Assembly (NCBI GenBank): GCA_023055355.1
Contig: JALJCS010000001.1
Coordinates: 52,457,381-52,521,380 of the forward strand
DNA from: Agelaius tricolor
Lineage: Eukaryota > Chordata > Aves > Passeriformes > Icteridae
Direction of reading: 5' to 3'
DNA length: 64,000 nucleotides
Shown: piece after piece, positions 11,041 to 24,992 of the stretch
Layout: each line of letters opens with the position of its first letter
Position numbering within the stretch: position 1 is the first letter of the stretch
Program-made: the position numbers and the translations under genes
The notes under the pieces: model-generated
Database searches by the model: none
What the model saw: only the letters and a program-made list of their open reading frames with translations
Told to the model about the DNA's origin: nothing

Positions 11041-13878
11041 GAATGTCGTGTAGATCTGAAGCAGAATTTCCAAGCTGGAATTATTGAATAAACACACTTA
11101 CAAATCAGAGTGATAAAAACACAGCTTTTTTTAATTTGACACTCAAACTTCATCAACTAGACTGTTAAATTTGCTTTGTCTGAGTACCGAGTAAGTTTTC
11201 TGCCCTGGAATATATTGGTGCAGCTATTTACTTTGGGTTTTTTCCATGTTGCATTACAGCTAAATATATATTATCATTGAGATACTCTATTCTGCCAAAT
11301 GGAGCAGAGCAAAAAGAACGCACTGCAGCTAGGATAATTGTGATTTTTTTATTATTTAGTATGTACCAGAATAGTTTATAGTTGGCTACAAAAAATGTGT
11401 AGGGTAATAAACCTGTTCTAAAAAGTCACTGCTTTTTAGCTAATAATATTAATAATTGAGAACATTAATAGGACGTTGTAGCAAGACTCTTAAGAGCCAG
11501 GAATTCAAGGAAAATTATTAATTTAGTTTTTGCAGTAATTTAGTTAATTAGATTTTCTTTGCTCTGCTGAATTTTTTTTCTAAAAAAGATTTTCTTTATG
11601 GTTAAATTAATTCTTTACGTAAATATGTGATATTGAGAGCAGAAAAAAATGTATTTTCCATTAGAAATTTATATTCAGTGGTGATGGAAATGCTTTTATA
11701 TTTGAAGAATAAAATAAATTACTTTATCATCATGACCCACAAAAATAAGTGGGTTGTGAAAAAATTATCTTTTCAATAAAAATAAAATGAGCAGTCTTTT
11801 TTTTTTCTTCTTTATAGTGGTATGTGCATAGCCTAGTAATATATTATACTCATTTGTGTTATATAAAAATTGAACAAAACCCCAAATATTTATCAGTTCA
11901 TGCTTGTGCTGAGCTTCTGAGAGTGTTGCTCTTGCCATGCCCTTTGTGAAGATGCCCACTTCGATAACTGAGCTTGGTTTATTTTTGTGATCTTACCAAG
12001 AAACCCCTTGAAAAGCCAATCTTACCCAGATATTTTCAATCACAGTTATATGCAGAGCAAATTACTCATAAAAAACTGACCAAGATTAATTTTCTGTAGT
12101 GACTTTTTTGAAAAGTTTTAAGAAAGAGACAAGACTTGATATTGTGACCTATTATACTGTCATTTATTACTTGCTGTTTATTTTTACTTTAAATTTGTAT
12201 ATTTCCATCTAGAAATTGTGGATCAATTAGCAATAACCTTTGCCTGGGGATATTGCTGTAAGTTTTTTGCCAAAACTTGCCAAAAAATTAAGTTTCACAC
12301 CTTTATGTCTCTCAAAAAAGTAAAATTTAGGCATTTCACCTGGTGGAATCAATAAAGCAAAAAATTATATTGCCACAATATCAACACAATGGCCATCACT
12401 GTCATTCATAGCAAAAGTCCAAACCAAGGAAGTTGCCATCTCTGTGGAATTCATTTTGTTTATTCCAAGGAAGAATAAGGAAGTTTGACATCTTATCCCA
12501 GAGAGTGGGATGGAAATATAGACTGCTGAAAGATGTAGTCATCCTGTCATCCTCCTGAGGTAATTTGCCCAGGAACAAAAATGTTTCACGTGTTTTCTTA
12601 TAATATTTCAATTTAGATTGTTTTCAAAAAAATTATTTTTAAAGGAAGAGTGATGGTTTAAAATTTTTGATATTCCTGAATTAACAGGCAATGAACATCA
12701 TTAAAGCTTGCTTTTTTACCAAATACAGTCATTGTTTAAAATCGCTCGCCTTGGTGTTCTTTTTGAAAAAAAATGAAGGAAGATAGAGGTTTGCTTTATG
12801 TCTCCTATCCCCTTTTCCTCTTAAGCATCAAACCAACACTTTTAGAGGTTTTATATGCGGTGTTAGTAGGAAGAAATTTAATGGACGTTTGAAGCTATAA
12901 CACTTGCTTTTAACACAAAGGGAAAGTTTTTATTGAAAAAGAAATACTAAAATCAATATAAAAGAAATAAGCAAGGTGAAAATAAATTAAAACAGATATT
13001 TTTAGGTTGGAGATAAATGAAGCAATTGGTTTATAACACAATTTATTGTAGAGAGAAAAAAAGGTATATTAAGAAAATTTTTCCAAGTGTATCAGAAGAC
13101 AAAAACTTGTGACTTATAAGAATGATTCCTGGAAAAATAATATGAAATAATATAACTATCTAAAAACAGACAGAAAATCCTTTTCACCTGGACTCATGCT
13201 GACTATAAAAAGTACACTGAACCCATTTCTACTATGAGTCTGGAAAAAGCAGATAGAAATCAAGAACATATAATCTAACAATAAGAAAGAAAGAAAAAAA
13301 AACAATAGTCAAGCAGTGTGAGAACATATATCAAAAGTATGAAAACTTATATACTTCTGCACAAATCAGAAAAATCTTCACAATTTGCTTTTCCAGGTTC
13401 TACTGTCCAAATATAGAAGAGAAATTGTGTCTGTAATGACGAAACTATAAAAAGTATGAGCAAAATACACTGTCCTGTAGAAATTCAAATGAGGATATAA
13501 AGGGCATAGACTTTTACATTACAAAAGGCCTGAGACTCTTAGACTTTCTGGAACAGAAAAACTGAAATATATAATGATCTATATCAAATGTTGTATACAG
13601 AGCAAGACTTATCTAGTAATACCAACGCTATGCAGTCATGTAAAATTTGTCTTATGGAATGTATGTCCAAGTGTGGAAACAGTCAGATCAAATCTTTCAG
13701 GATTTAATCTTTACTTTTAGGTAAAACTTAAGAGTTATAAATATAAAAGGGGCAAGTATGACCATACAAAGAGGGTGTAAAATGGTGAAGACTGTATTTT
13801 CAGTCTTTTCTATAAACAGATACACAATACAGTGTCTTATAAATTGCTCCAGTTTAAAAAAATAAGTAAATACAAATG
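11041..13878. other. Anonymous AT-rich sequence
   Basis: Very AT-rich with many short A and T runs. No gene, repeat family or RNA structure recognised. Open frames do not exceed 70 codons beyond the CR1 edge. Confidence 0.55.
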
Positions 13879-13914
13879 TTTTGGTTGGTTGGTTGGTTGC
13901 TTGGTTGGTTGGTT
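13879..13914 (+). repeat. (GGTT)n tetranucleotide repeat
   Basis: Eight or nine GGTT units with one interruption (GCTT at 13899-13902). Confidence 0.9.
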
Positions 13915-16049
13915 TAAGCTTTTAAAAATACCATATAAATTTTGTCTTCTCTAGATTCAAACAAAAACATTTATCCAAGGATTTTCCAACAGACATTAAT
14001 CCCAAAAATTTATTATATTCTATACTGGTCTTCTCCAAGCACTATCTGAATCTTTACATATTTCTAGCTCCTCTTATGTCTCTCTGACAAAATATCATAC
14101 TGACAAAATAAAAGGGAAAAGAAGGCTGTCTGATTATTATATTTTATGTATATTCTTCTTTTTAGTGTAGAAGTAAAAGCTCATTTTTAGGAAGACAAGT
14201 CTCCCAAGACTCTTTTCAAATTTCTTTTAACACTGAAAATAAAATTTTTGCTGTTCCAGATTTGCAGACCTATGAGGTCTTGACAACTGTACCCAGTTAA
14301 TTATAAGCCCAACAACATAAACTTTAAATGATCATTGTGTAGAATCACATCAGTCCTAAATAATAAACTTATCCTTATCCATGGAAAAGATAAATACATC
14401 TCTTGCAAAAAGTCATTGAGGAAGGCAGAAAGACAATATTGCTTATATAATTGACATTTCATATGCAGCATATTATTTACAATATTATACTTTGTAGCAT
14501 ATGACAAAATTATGCCTTGTTAATTTTGAACAATGACTTGCCTTTCAGGTCATCTTTCCAAGTAATAGGAGAACCTACCAAAGCATTTCTAATTTTCCCA
14601 GATTTACAATGCCATAGAAAAATCTGAAGGTATTTTAAAAATGAAGTATTTGTCTCTGTCAGATGAGTTTTAGCTGGCATCATAAAGAGATTTGTTGCTT
14701 AGGTGCTTTTGCAAGTATTTTTATACGTGCATTAACTTTCACAGTATTAATAAATTTTTATTACCATTTAAAAATTGTATATATTCTCTGTCATGTCTTG
14801 ATGTGTTTCTGTGTTTTAGTCCCATTGCATCTTACTGTAGTTCTTTATTTAGTTGTTTTCTGGGTATTTTGATTTCTAATGGAAGCACATAAACTGTTGC
14901 AAGTTTTTGAAAATAGGTTTTCTTGACACATTAAGATGAACTTCTCTTTCTAATAATCAGCTGCTCATTTTTTCCCCTTTAAGGATAAAACAACTCTGTC
15001 ATTTCACACAAAGATGTTGAAAAATAAAATTAGGTGGCACAGATATTTTCATAGTAATGTGGTTTATTGTTGAGGTGTTTTTCCTGGTAAGGATGGCTGA
15101 TAGAAGGGTGATCATTTCATTCTAGACTGAAGAGTCCAATCTGCTGGGATCTTTTGCTCTCTAAATTAGGTGTGACCCTCATAAGAATGTTATCTTTGCA
15201 ATGAGCTTTGATTTGTTGGTGGTCATTGCAAATGAAATATGAAAAAGTATCCTGTTTTCTTATATAGTTCACGTCTAAGCACCCATGATTTTGAAAAAAA
15301 TTCAACCAATACATAAAGCCTTTGTCCCTGGACTTGTGTTTGGAAGCTGGTACACCTTCTCATCCAGTTAAGACCTTGATAAAACTACATACCTGTGAAC
15401 AAAGCCATGCCTTGAAAAGCGATTTCCTTTTTTGAATCCTGTCTCTGACTTTCCATTGGTACTCCCTGAGGGTAAAATTTTGTAAGCACCACTAGGGTAC
15501 TATTTCACTGTCCTTTTAGGAAGCTTGAGTTCACCATGCATGGGAATTCCTGTCTTAGTAGAACATGAAGCTGGAATTCTCCTGTGCGACCAGAGATTCC
15601 ATAGGAGAAAATATTTCAAATCAGAGCACTGTGGCACACCACAGAATCATGAATGGTGTCCTTGGGAGTTTGCACTCAGGTTCCCTGCAAAACATACATT
15701 GATTTCCTTGGGTGTATTGGAGGCAGATGGTAAAGCATCACTTCCATGGCTAAGAGGGTTCAGTAAACACACAAAATGAGTTATCAGTAAAAGCTTTTTT
15801 TTCCAGACCACTTGTCTAAATAAGGCAAAATATTTTCTTACAGGTCTCCATCACTCTTTCCATTCTTCTACAACCAAGGGAGTATCAAGGAAAACTCTTC
15901 TGACATGGAAAATTCTCTTTCTGCTCATCAACTCAGGCACACATAGAAGATCAAATCCCATGAATGAGCACTGAAAAGGACTCTCACCACATGAAAAGGA
16001 CTGATTTGATGGGCATCTGACTCAGTTGTTTAAGATTTTTTGTGCTTTG
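13915..16049. other. Anonymous AT-rich sequence
   Basis: Includes an 84-codon frame at 15525-15779 that shows no recognisable motif. No repeat family recognised. Confidence 0.5.
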
Positions 16050-16079
16050 AATATATTTTATTTTTAAATAAAATATATT
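16050..16079. repeat. Perfect AT inverted repeat, 14-bp arms
   Basis: AATATATTTTATTT at 16050-16063 and its exact reverse complement at 16066-16079, separated by TT. It could form a hairpin or cruciform. All bases are A or T, so chance in this AT-rich background is plausible. Confidence 0.9.
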
Positions 16080-17438
16080 AGGAATGTTCACAGTTTGAAA
16101 TTTAGTCATTTATATAGCTAAGAAGCAGCTGAGCAGCAACTTTAAATTTACTAGTGCCCAAACCATAGAAGCAAAGAGCTAGAAGCAGACAATTGTCATT
16201 TAAAGGTCAAGTACTGAAATATTAAGGTGCTGCATGCTTACACCATGAAATGCTGTTAATTCTCCATTAACCATCAATGGATTATCCATGTTATGGATTT
16301 ACTTGCCCCTGATTTCTCCTGAAGCACCTGTCTGGAGCCCGGTATTGCCAATAATGTAACATAAAGTATAAACTAGACCCTACTGTGCAATTTGTGATTA
16401 GCATCTGTTATACTTAATAGTTCATGTGACAAACATATCCATAGCTATTGATTTATTTTGACAATAAATATGTGTAGCTTTTAGCATTACACATAATTGG
16501 TACCACCATTATTATTAGTTCTTCTGGTTTATTTCCACCTCTTATTTCAGAGTAGCTGGGTAAGTAGATCTCATCCCTTCAGACTAAGGTTAGAGGTTTA
16601 TGTTATTTCATAGCCAGTTCAGAATCAGCTCCTCTCCTATACACCTAGGGATTTCAAAAGATTTTCCATATAAGAGATGAACTAGGAAAAGAAAAATTAC
16701 ACGCTCCAAAGACTATAGAGATTTGCTCTATACAGACCAGAAAAGGTAAGTTGTAATAAACTGGAGTAAATGCCACATCCTAATGTTTTTGACCATCACT
16801 AGTCTTATATTACACTAAAAGAATTCCCTGTTATTTTCTCCAATAAAGTGGCACATTGAGTTTAATTCCAGTGAAAAGGTTACATGCTTTCTAATGAGAT
16901 AAGGTAGAATTGTTTACTCATCAACTTTGTTTTGAGAATGTACAAGTATGCACCACATTTTTTAGACTGAAACACAAATTTCCTATTTTTATGCATAAAT
17001 TAGCTCATATTTCACCAACTTCTGGCTTTACTTAGCTTTAAAGGGGTAAAGATATTTTCAGAATAGCTATATTCTCTTCTTCCTTATATTCACCAGAGGT
17101 TTCTCTGGGACATCTTCATTTATTTAAAGAAATTATTTCTTGTTAGATCTGACATAATTCATCCCCCAGAGTGACTTCCTGCAGATGATTTAATGGAACC
17201 TCTTTTTTAAAATTCAGTAATAGGCTCTGCATACATTAGTAGTATGTATTTAAACATACTCCTGAGATCACAAAGACATGCAGAGAAAACACTGAAAAAT
17301 TGGGTAAATATTAATGTTTATATAAATTCCTTCAGCTTTTGTCCATTGCCTCATTGCAGAATGCCAGATTTTCATGTCACCAAAATTTCAAGCTAGCAAA
17401 ACTGTCAAGAATTTAGTTTGAATTAATCCAACAAAATT
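16080..17438. other. Anonymous AT-rich sequence
   Basis: No gene, repeat family or RNA feature recognised. Confidence 0.55.
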
Positions 17439-17990
17439 CCTATGGTCTCAGTCATGCAAAACCATAGTAGAGCAGCCCCTGTGGGGCAGCTCTTAAGGTG
17501 AAAGGGGAGCACATTTATTATACAACCATCCTCCCACCTGTGCTCTCAAACACAGAATGTGTCAGGCAGTCAGTGCAACAGTGACCTACTCTTTTGTTCC
17601 TTTCTAAAAGCTGTCATATCCTCTGTAGTGGCAGACCAAGTGCATGCACAGCCCTGGGAAATTATGTACTCATACTTCCTTGTTCTGCATGGGTGGAGCT
17701 GCTTTTGCCCTTACGGTTTTTCTGGCGGGTTCAACAACTGCAGTTATGTTACAGAACAAGCGCTGTCCAAGGGAGCAGCTGTCCCTGTGCTCTCTGTCAG
17801 ACCCAACTACATCATTCTTTTGCACATAGTGAGCCCCACAGGCTTTTAGCAACCAGCAATACAGGATCTCGTGTAATGGAAGATACAACAGTCCCATGCT
17901 TTTGTTCAGTGCCACACTCTTTCACTTACCATAAAAAAATAGGAAAAAATGTAGTGATGACAACAAGAGAGCTAAATCTGTATTAAATAC
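17439..17990. other. GC-richer block with overlapping open frames, identity unknown
   Basis: Base composition is visibly less AT-rich than the flanks. Several frames are open together: plus-strand frames of 130 (17594-17986), 96 (17559-17849) and 61 codons, and a minus-strand frame of 81 codons (17670-17915). None shows a domain, signal peptide or repeat-family motif I recognise. Simultaneous openness in several frames is what higher GC produces by chance, so I do not call a gene. An old transposable element or a diverged retrocopy is possible. Confidence 0.3.
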
Positions 17991-19200
17991 CATCTATCTC
18001 TAACGTTCTTCTCCAAGGTAAACTGAAAAATAAGCAACATAAAAGTACTAAAAATATTCTTATGCCAGAGTGTAATGAGACATCATATACTACATATAAG
18101 TTTAGCTTATATAAGTTTGTGATGTTGTATTTAGATAAAAGTGAATTTCATAACCCAGTAAGCACAACAACCAGCAAGATACTATGAAAAAGAAGGGAAC
18201 TAGGAAGCAGCCCAATTACTACCCAGTTGTTTCTTTTAAAATCACATTTTGTGTTCATATACAATTTGCAAAATATATTTTTGAATAGTGAGGAATTTGA
18301 CAAATATTTTCTGTCAAGTCAAAACCAATATTGAATAGCACTTTTCCAGTGCCTCTAATGTTGTACTCCTTTTCTTTAAAAGCTTATGTGAAATATAGGG
18401 AGCCATTTCAATTCCAAACATAATTCTAATCTGTAGGCCAGTCAATTTTAATATATCTTTTTATCCAATAACTCTCTCACACCAAGCATCCAATATCCAT
18501 CATTTGTTGTGCTAAAAAACAACAGATGTTTTAAAACCCTGCAGCAAATGTTTAAACTTCCAAATGAGGACTAAAAATAAAGGCAATCAAAACACTTTGG
18601 AGGATTTAAATTATACATAAAATATAAACCCAAGGCTCATGGTCATGCAAACTAAACAGTCCCTTTATATTCTGTTGTCTGTAGATGCAGACAGGTTACA
18701 GAGCTTTTTCCAGGCACGACAGATTTCAGAAACAGAATCACAGTATGAAACTAAATTGAACATCCTTATTTGATATTACTGTGCTGAAGGCAAGTTATCT
18801 GGAATGTCAAAATACCTCAATGCATAAAAAGTGCTTGTATGTATCTTCTAATGATAAATACACTGTGTTTTAATCCCTGAATTTACATCCCTCTTCATAG
18901 CTGCAAAAAGCTGCAACTTAGTCCTCATAAGAAAAAGTGGCAAAACCCCCATCTCTTACTAACATTTGTATTTGTGCATCCACTTATGTACATCTCATTC
19001 CATATTGGGGCTGCATAGGGGTAACCAAATTTAAGAGGACAGCATTTGTAGAAAATGCCTGGATGAAGGACTTTGATTTGGCAGACTGCCAGAAATTTCT
19101 CTTTGGTTCTGTAGCTACAATACAGCAACAGAGAAAACTACCTGTTCTTGAAAGGGCAGCAGCCCTTCCCACATGAATATATAGCTTCTGTGGTAAAGTA
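17991..19200. other. Anonymous AT-rich sequence
   Basis: No gene or repeat recognised. Confidence 0.55.
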
Positions 19201-19275
19201 ATATATGTGTATCATAAACATTAATTTTATAAAATTAATTTTATAAATATATGTGTATCATAAACATTAATTTTT
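19201..19275 (+). repeat. Local 46-bp duplication around a 20-bp palindrome
   Basis: The segment beginning ATATATGTGTATCATAAACA at 19201 recurs at 19247, a period of 46, with about 28 bases conserved. Between the copies, 19220-19239 is a perfect 20-base palindrome (ATTAATTTTATAAAATTAAT). The duplication looks fairly recent because the copies agree closely. Confidence 0.9.
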
Positions 19276-21846
19276 AAGGAAGATATTTGTAAAGTTTTCA
19301 GCACTCCTACATTTTCTCATCATGTCTCTCAGCTATGTGTGAAGGTTTTTTCCCTGTTATTTGGAAATGGATGAAGGAAAAAATGCAAATTCTCTGTACT
19401 GAAGATTTAGAGGGTGAAATGAATAAATTGATTTTTAGGATCCTATAAGTGATTTTTCGTCTTGTCATTTCCATGTTTAAGTGTAAAGACTATCTCAACA
19501 GTGCTACTTGAGAGACTAATTTTGACATAAAGAGACCATTTCCAGAAATCAAGGTAATTATACCACGATAGGACATAATGCATGAGTCTGATGAATAGTA
19601 CTTGAATAGCATGAAGGAAATTTGGTGAGATAAAAAATGGTTGCCATATTAGCATAAAGGTAAGGATGATTTATTAATATTTGCCATTAATAGAAACAGA
19701 TATTCTTTGTACTTTACAAGGAAATACATATTTCTGGGTATAAAGTTCAATAGATTAAGGGTTTTTTCAGAGTGGTATCTCCTGCCTACCTAAACAAGGA
19801 AGGGAGACGATTAAGTCAAGGGTTTTTCTTTATAGCTGGTACAATAAGCCAGAGCATTGTGCACAGTGTGTTATATATTTCCAGTGAAGGAGGAGAAGAG
19901 GAAAAATATCCAACAAGTCCTTGAATTTTGTTAGGGACAATGTTTTGACTGATACATTTCACAAATACATTGTCAAACTGATTTTAATAGGTCCAGATTG
20001 TCAGAGAGCACTCTAAACCACTGACTTGAGAAAATTGCATGGACCAGGAAGATACATGCACTATGAACAGCACATCTCAAAGATCCTGCAGGAAGCAATC
20101 CATTTGTTCCTTATGCTTGCAGTGTTAGAGCAGTTAGAAGAGCCATATTACCACTCACAGAAATACTGCTACTTTACAGATTTATTTCCCCTATGGACAG
20201 AGGTATCCCACAGAGAAACCTTGGCTCACAGACTATGTTCTTCCATTCTGACATGTGAAGCCCATACTAGATGCCACATACTTAGGGTTGGGACCTTTTG
20301 TTTTGTATTTCTTTTCTTTTCCTAGTGTTGTTCCAAAGAGCAGTGCTTCTACTAATACAAAGTACTAGATGGCAGCAAAATGCTTTTAAATACCTACTGG
20401 ACTGTCATCATAGCCTGTATCCACTTAGCACATCCTGTCTGTGCTCCCACTCTCAAAAGAGCATGTTACTCTTACTGTTGTATTCTTGGCTCTCGGTTTG
20501 GTGACCTCTCTCTCCTCCTGCATCATTCTTAGAGCTGTCAGAGCATCATAGACAGAGCTTGAATCATAAGGATGGGAGTGCTGAAAAAGTGATGCATTGT
20601 ATGAGACACCTCTAAAGTGATCTTTCTGTGCCACCACATCAGGCCAGCTTCAGCTGCCACTTTTAGATCCTGCAGTTCAAGACAAAGTGTGAGACAGAAG
20701 GAAATATAAATTGAGAAATCAGCGTATTGGGTCAAATTACATGAACTTAGGGGCAGCTATGAAGGCTTTAAGTGGGCCAGCATGACCTGCAAAGGACAAG
20801 TATATAAAAAGTAACTAGAAAAAAGCAAGGAAAAAACTTTCTCTCTTATCTACACTGGATACAATAGGAACCTATGGGATTACAGTGCAGCAGAGCTGAA
20901 AACAGGGAAAGCTTTTTAAGTATAGGGATACCTTAGCACTGAAAAACTGGAGCATGCAATCATAAAATTTATGTAATTCAATTTTAAACAAATTCCCACT
21001 GTCTTGCTTCAGAAATACATACTTGTAGAAGACCAAAAAACGTCCCATGCATCTCTCAATCCTGGCACAGAACTGTTAAAAGAGATTTCCCCATCAGGGG
21101 AGCCTCAGGGACCCAACATAGGCACCCACAGGGTCCCACTTGGAGGAGTGTGATATTTACAGAATGCCTTGAATCCTATACCCATTTTGATGAGGGCAAT
21201 CCAGTTGTGGGTGAAGACAGTTTAACTCTTCAGAGCTTTCTGCCTCTGACAAAGGAGGAGAGTTAAGGCAATGTAAATAATCTGTGTTAAACTGTCGGCA
21301 TACTAAAATATCCACAGAGAACAAGCAATCAGTATTGAATCACCTGCCTGCAGAATTCACAATCGATTAATGAACGAAAAGAGGCAGGGTATCACATGTG
21401 TTTGTGGCTCATGCCCATCTGTGACTTCCATGTAAACAAATGCCTACAGATAGTTTTTTTTCCTCTGAATTTGTGATTTTAGAGGCAGTAGAAAGTGACA
21501 ACCATATTTTTGTCACTTTATTCTTCACGGGGTCTTTCTATCTGACAGTAACAGTGAGAGGTAAATGGCAACCCTTTCAGGTAACTGAGATCAAGTGCAA
21601 AGTCTTTGAAAGATTAAAAAAACCTAACTCCATGCAGGCTTCCAGCACAGCTTAGGAACATCACTCCTACTCTTCAGTCTTATTTCACATCCTGATATCT
21701 GCATCGTGGAAGTTAGTCCAGAGACTGGGAAAGAGCATGGCAAGAGCTGGAACACCTAGACTCCCTTTCTGGCTTATTGCTGATTTGCTTTTAAAAAACA
21801 AAGTATCTGTAAATCCAAGAAGCTATGAGAATTCTCATGTAAAGGA
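19276..21846. other. Anonymous sequence
   Basis: Mixed AT-rich and somewhat GC-richer patches (20000-20650 and 21040-21260). Open frames reach 99 codons (20026-20325) without known motifs. No gene called. Confidence 0.5.
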
Positions 21847-21900
21847 ATGAAGGGAGCATGAAAGAAATAAAAGCATGAAGGGAGCTGAAGAAATAAAAGC
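21847..21900 (+). repeat. 28-bp imperfect tandem duplication
   Basis: ATGAAGGGAGCATGAAAGAA starting at 21847 recurs at 21875 with a 2-base deletion. Both copies continue into ATAAAAGCA. Confidence 0.85.
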
Positions 21901-22881
21901 AGAGTGAGCTTGGTGATACATACTACTACTCTCTGTGGAAAGGAATCAGGAGCTGCTTCTGTGTTGTGTGAGGCCCTTCACCATTAGGAAGATTGTTCTT
22001 TAGGGTCAGTAGCCAAGGATCCTGGTGTGGAAATATTATTGTACGCCTGCACAGCAGTGAAGCTTCAAATAATACTGGTGTCCAAGCTAGGCTGAATGCA
22101 AAGGCCTTGCAAATGCAGCAGATTTAGCACACAGGGCACTTGCTATCAGTGTGCTCAGTATAATCTTTCTTTTCATCTTCCCTATCCTCATATTTTTTCC
22201 ATTCAGGAAAAATAGTGGTCCTTCATGGCTGTCAAAATTAGGGTGGTTCAAGGTTGGTTCAAACCTGCCTGGGATTAGGCAGACATGCCTTATCATTTCT
22301 AAGACACTTAGCATCAGAAAAACATTCCTGGCCTATAAAAATACAATCCAAGTCTCAAATTCTTTCCTACTAATTCATTCAGACTGTGCCCATGCTTTAT
22401 CTGTTTCATTAAATAAACTTACATGTCAGAAGTAGGGGAATGCAATTATACCTTCATTTCTTCTCTCTTCTCTTCTTTCCCACCCATATCTTACCAGTTT
22501 TACAAGACATTTTGATGTTGTGATAAGAGCAGAAAACATAATTTTGAGGAACTTATGTAGAGGAACTTACCTTCCTTTCTCACAGACAAGATTTCTTACC
22601 AACTCAACCACAGGAGTCTCAGATGTCCAAATCCTTAAAGCTGTTTAATCTTGTAATTGAATATCTAAACAACAGTTTAAGCTAGTCCCATCATGGAGGG
22701 AGCCTGAACAAAGGAAGCCCTGGGCATACCCTCCCAGTCTAAGTGGGAGAATTTCTGGGGGTTCTGCTGTGTCTCTGAATGCCCACTCCCCTGGCTGGGC
22801 CACAGGTCCCTGTGCCCTTTGTTCTGGAAAGGGTCAGCACTTCATGGCCTCGTGCCTGAGGTTTCTATCACCCAGAGCTCT
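21901..22881. other. Anonymous sequence
   Basis: Mostly unremarkable. A GC-richer patch at about 22690-22880 leads into the TTG array. I do not recognise it as a gene or repeat family. Confidence 0.5.
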
Positions 22882-22932
<51 letters not shown>

Positions 22933-22943
22933 TTGTTGTTGCT
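22882..22943 (+). repeat. (TTG)n trinucleotide microsatellite
   Basis: About 16 perfect TTG units to 22931, then an interrupted tail to about 22943. The poly-Cys and poly-Leu open frames crossing it are repeat artefacts. Confidence 0.95.
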
Positions 22944-24992
22944 GTTTGGTTGGGTTTTCTTTTGTATGAGGTTTTCTGTTATATCTGTTGACTTAGTTCA
23001 CAAAAATATTGTTTACATATTTATTTTAAAATCTTCCCAAGGATATAGAGTCTCTAGAGAGATTACAAAGAAGGTTAATCTAAAGTAAGAGCCTGAAGTG
23101 ACTCTCTCTCACAGAATGTCTCTGGGGACAGCCTACACTTATCCAGCATTCTGAAGAGAGTTGGCTCATTTTCTTGGATGGCATAGAAATGAAGAAATAA
23201 CTCTTTGACTGACTGTCTCCTATTTTTTCCTCACAGCTGAGAAGAAATCATGTGACTACTTCAGACACATTTGATAAATAGAACTAGAGCAGCTGTTTCA
23301 TACACAGTAGGCATCCTTTTGACATGACTACCTGCAGAGACACAAAGTTACATGACAAATAGAATAAAGTTAATTAGAAAAAACTGTTTGAAAAAACTTA
23401 GAATGTAGTAACATCCAAGAAATTCAAGAAGTAAATTTTACTGGTATATATGCAAACCAAAGTCTACTGGAAGACAAAACTGGAAAAGAGAGACTTCAGA
23501 ACACATCTTTTAAAGGAATTTAAAGAATAACTTCTTCCTCAGAGCCTTAATTGCTTGGATGTGAAAAAGTCAGTAAATAAAACCCAACCCTTTCACAATA
23601 ACAAAAAAAAACCTTGGGAGTGGAGGAAGAGCTGTTGAAACTTTGATTATGTCTTCTCCTCTAACTCTTCATAATAACCAGAGGAGAAAAATCAGAGGAA
23701 AAATGCAGACGTTGTGAAGGAATCCTGTGTTTTTTCTGCTAGGATGGAAAAATCTTTATTAAAAAAAGTTAATAAGTAATACACATAGAAGGTAAAATGC
23801 ACTGTGTTATCTTCTCTTGTCCAATAGCAGGATTTTTTTTTTTTAATGTCTTAGGTTAGAGTATTTTTAAATTAATTTGGTAGTACACATTCAGATGTCA
23901 AGCTGAATAATGAGGCCTTGTAAGGCATTTCGGTCATATTTTACTCATTCAATACATTGGTTGCTTTAAATAATCACAAAATAATTATTTCTAGAAAGAG
24001 AGTTAAAACTGGGAAGGGATGAAGTGGACAGCCCTGTAAGAGAATCCAAGGGAGGTCCAGGGAGGACAGATGGGGAACCTCATCTGTCTGCTGCCCCAGT
24101 GCAGCTGTAACAGATGCCCTGCTGAAGGTTTATCTGCATCCCATCAATTCCTGTAGATAAATAGGTAACAAGAGACACAGAGAAGAAAACTAAGAGAAGC
24201 AACGAGTGTCTGAGGACAGAAAACAGACAAAAATTAAAGAACACAAGCTGTATCAATCATCACGTCCTGTTTCAAAGAAGATGGGAGTGGGAACACCTCA
24301 CCTAGTTCAGAGAATGTAAATGTATGTTTTTTCCACTCTTCACAAGTAGTAATGCCAATAAGCCAAACTAATAAAAAAGCAAAAATTAGTTTGAAACAGG
24401 ATTTAGTTTCGTAATTAAAAGTAGCACTAAAGCTTTCAAAATATTAATCACAGAAAATGCAGCTTTTGAACTGGACTATTAAATGACAAATCCTTCTTCG
24501 TACTCCAAAATTTGAAGATCTTTGTTCTTAACCCAAATTCAGTTCCATTTTTTGCAGATCATGTTCGCCTTTGTCTAAAAATAAAATAAATAGTTCTGCA
24601 GTGCCTGGTAGGTTTTTTGTTATTTAGTCCAATTGCACCTGAACCTCAGACAAATATAAATAACTTCACCAGTTACTTTTCAGATTCCCCAAAAAACTTA
24701 CTTATCTACTTTTGCACAACATCTTATTTGGAGATCCATCACAGTTTAGGAGCTCAGAATTAACTACTTGGTATTGCTCCATCAACACATATTTTACTGC
24801 AATTATTGACACTGAGGTTGAATTTATACTTGTGCATGAATTCTGAAATTCAAATGCAGGTAAATATCAGAAACATTTTAGTTATATAAAGATATATAAT
24901 TATTCCCCCTCCAGGCCTATCTGCACCATGAAAAGAGGTCCCATTTTTCACCAGGGATAATCTATGCCTTAAGAATTAGTGCATTCAGAAGT
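22944..24992. other. Anonymous AT-rich sequence
   Basis: No gene or repeat family recognised. A slightly GC-richer patch lies at 24000-24150. Confidence 0.5.

Noticed and set aside
22250..22265. GGTTCAAACC resembling a tRNA gene B box (also at 33969-33978)
   Set aside because: No matching A box, acceptor stem or cloverleaf could be found around either site.
22769..23088. Poly-Cys and poly-Leu frames
   Set aside because: They are translations of the TTG microsatellite.
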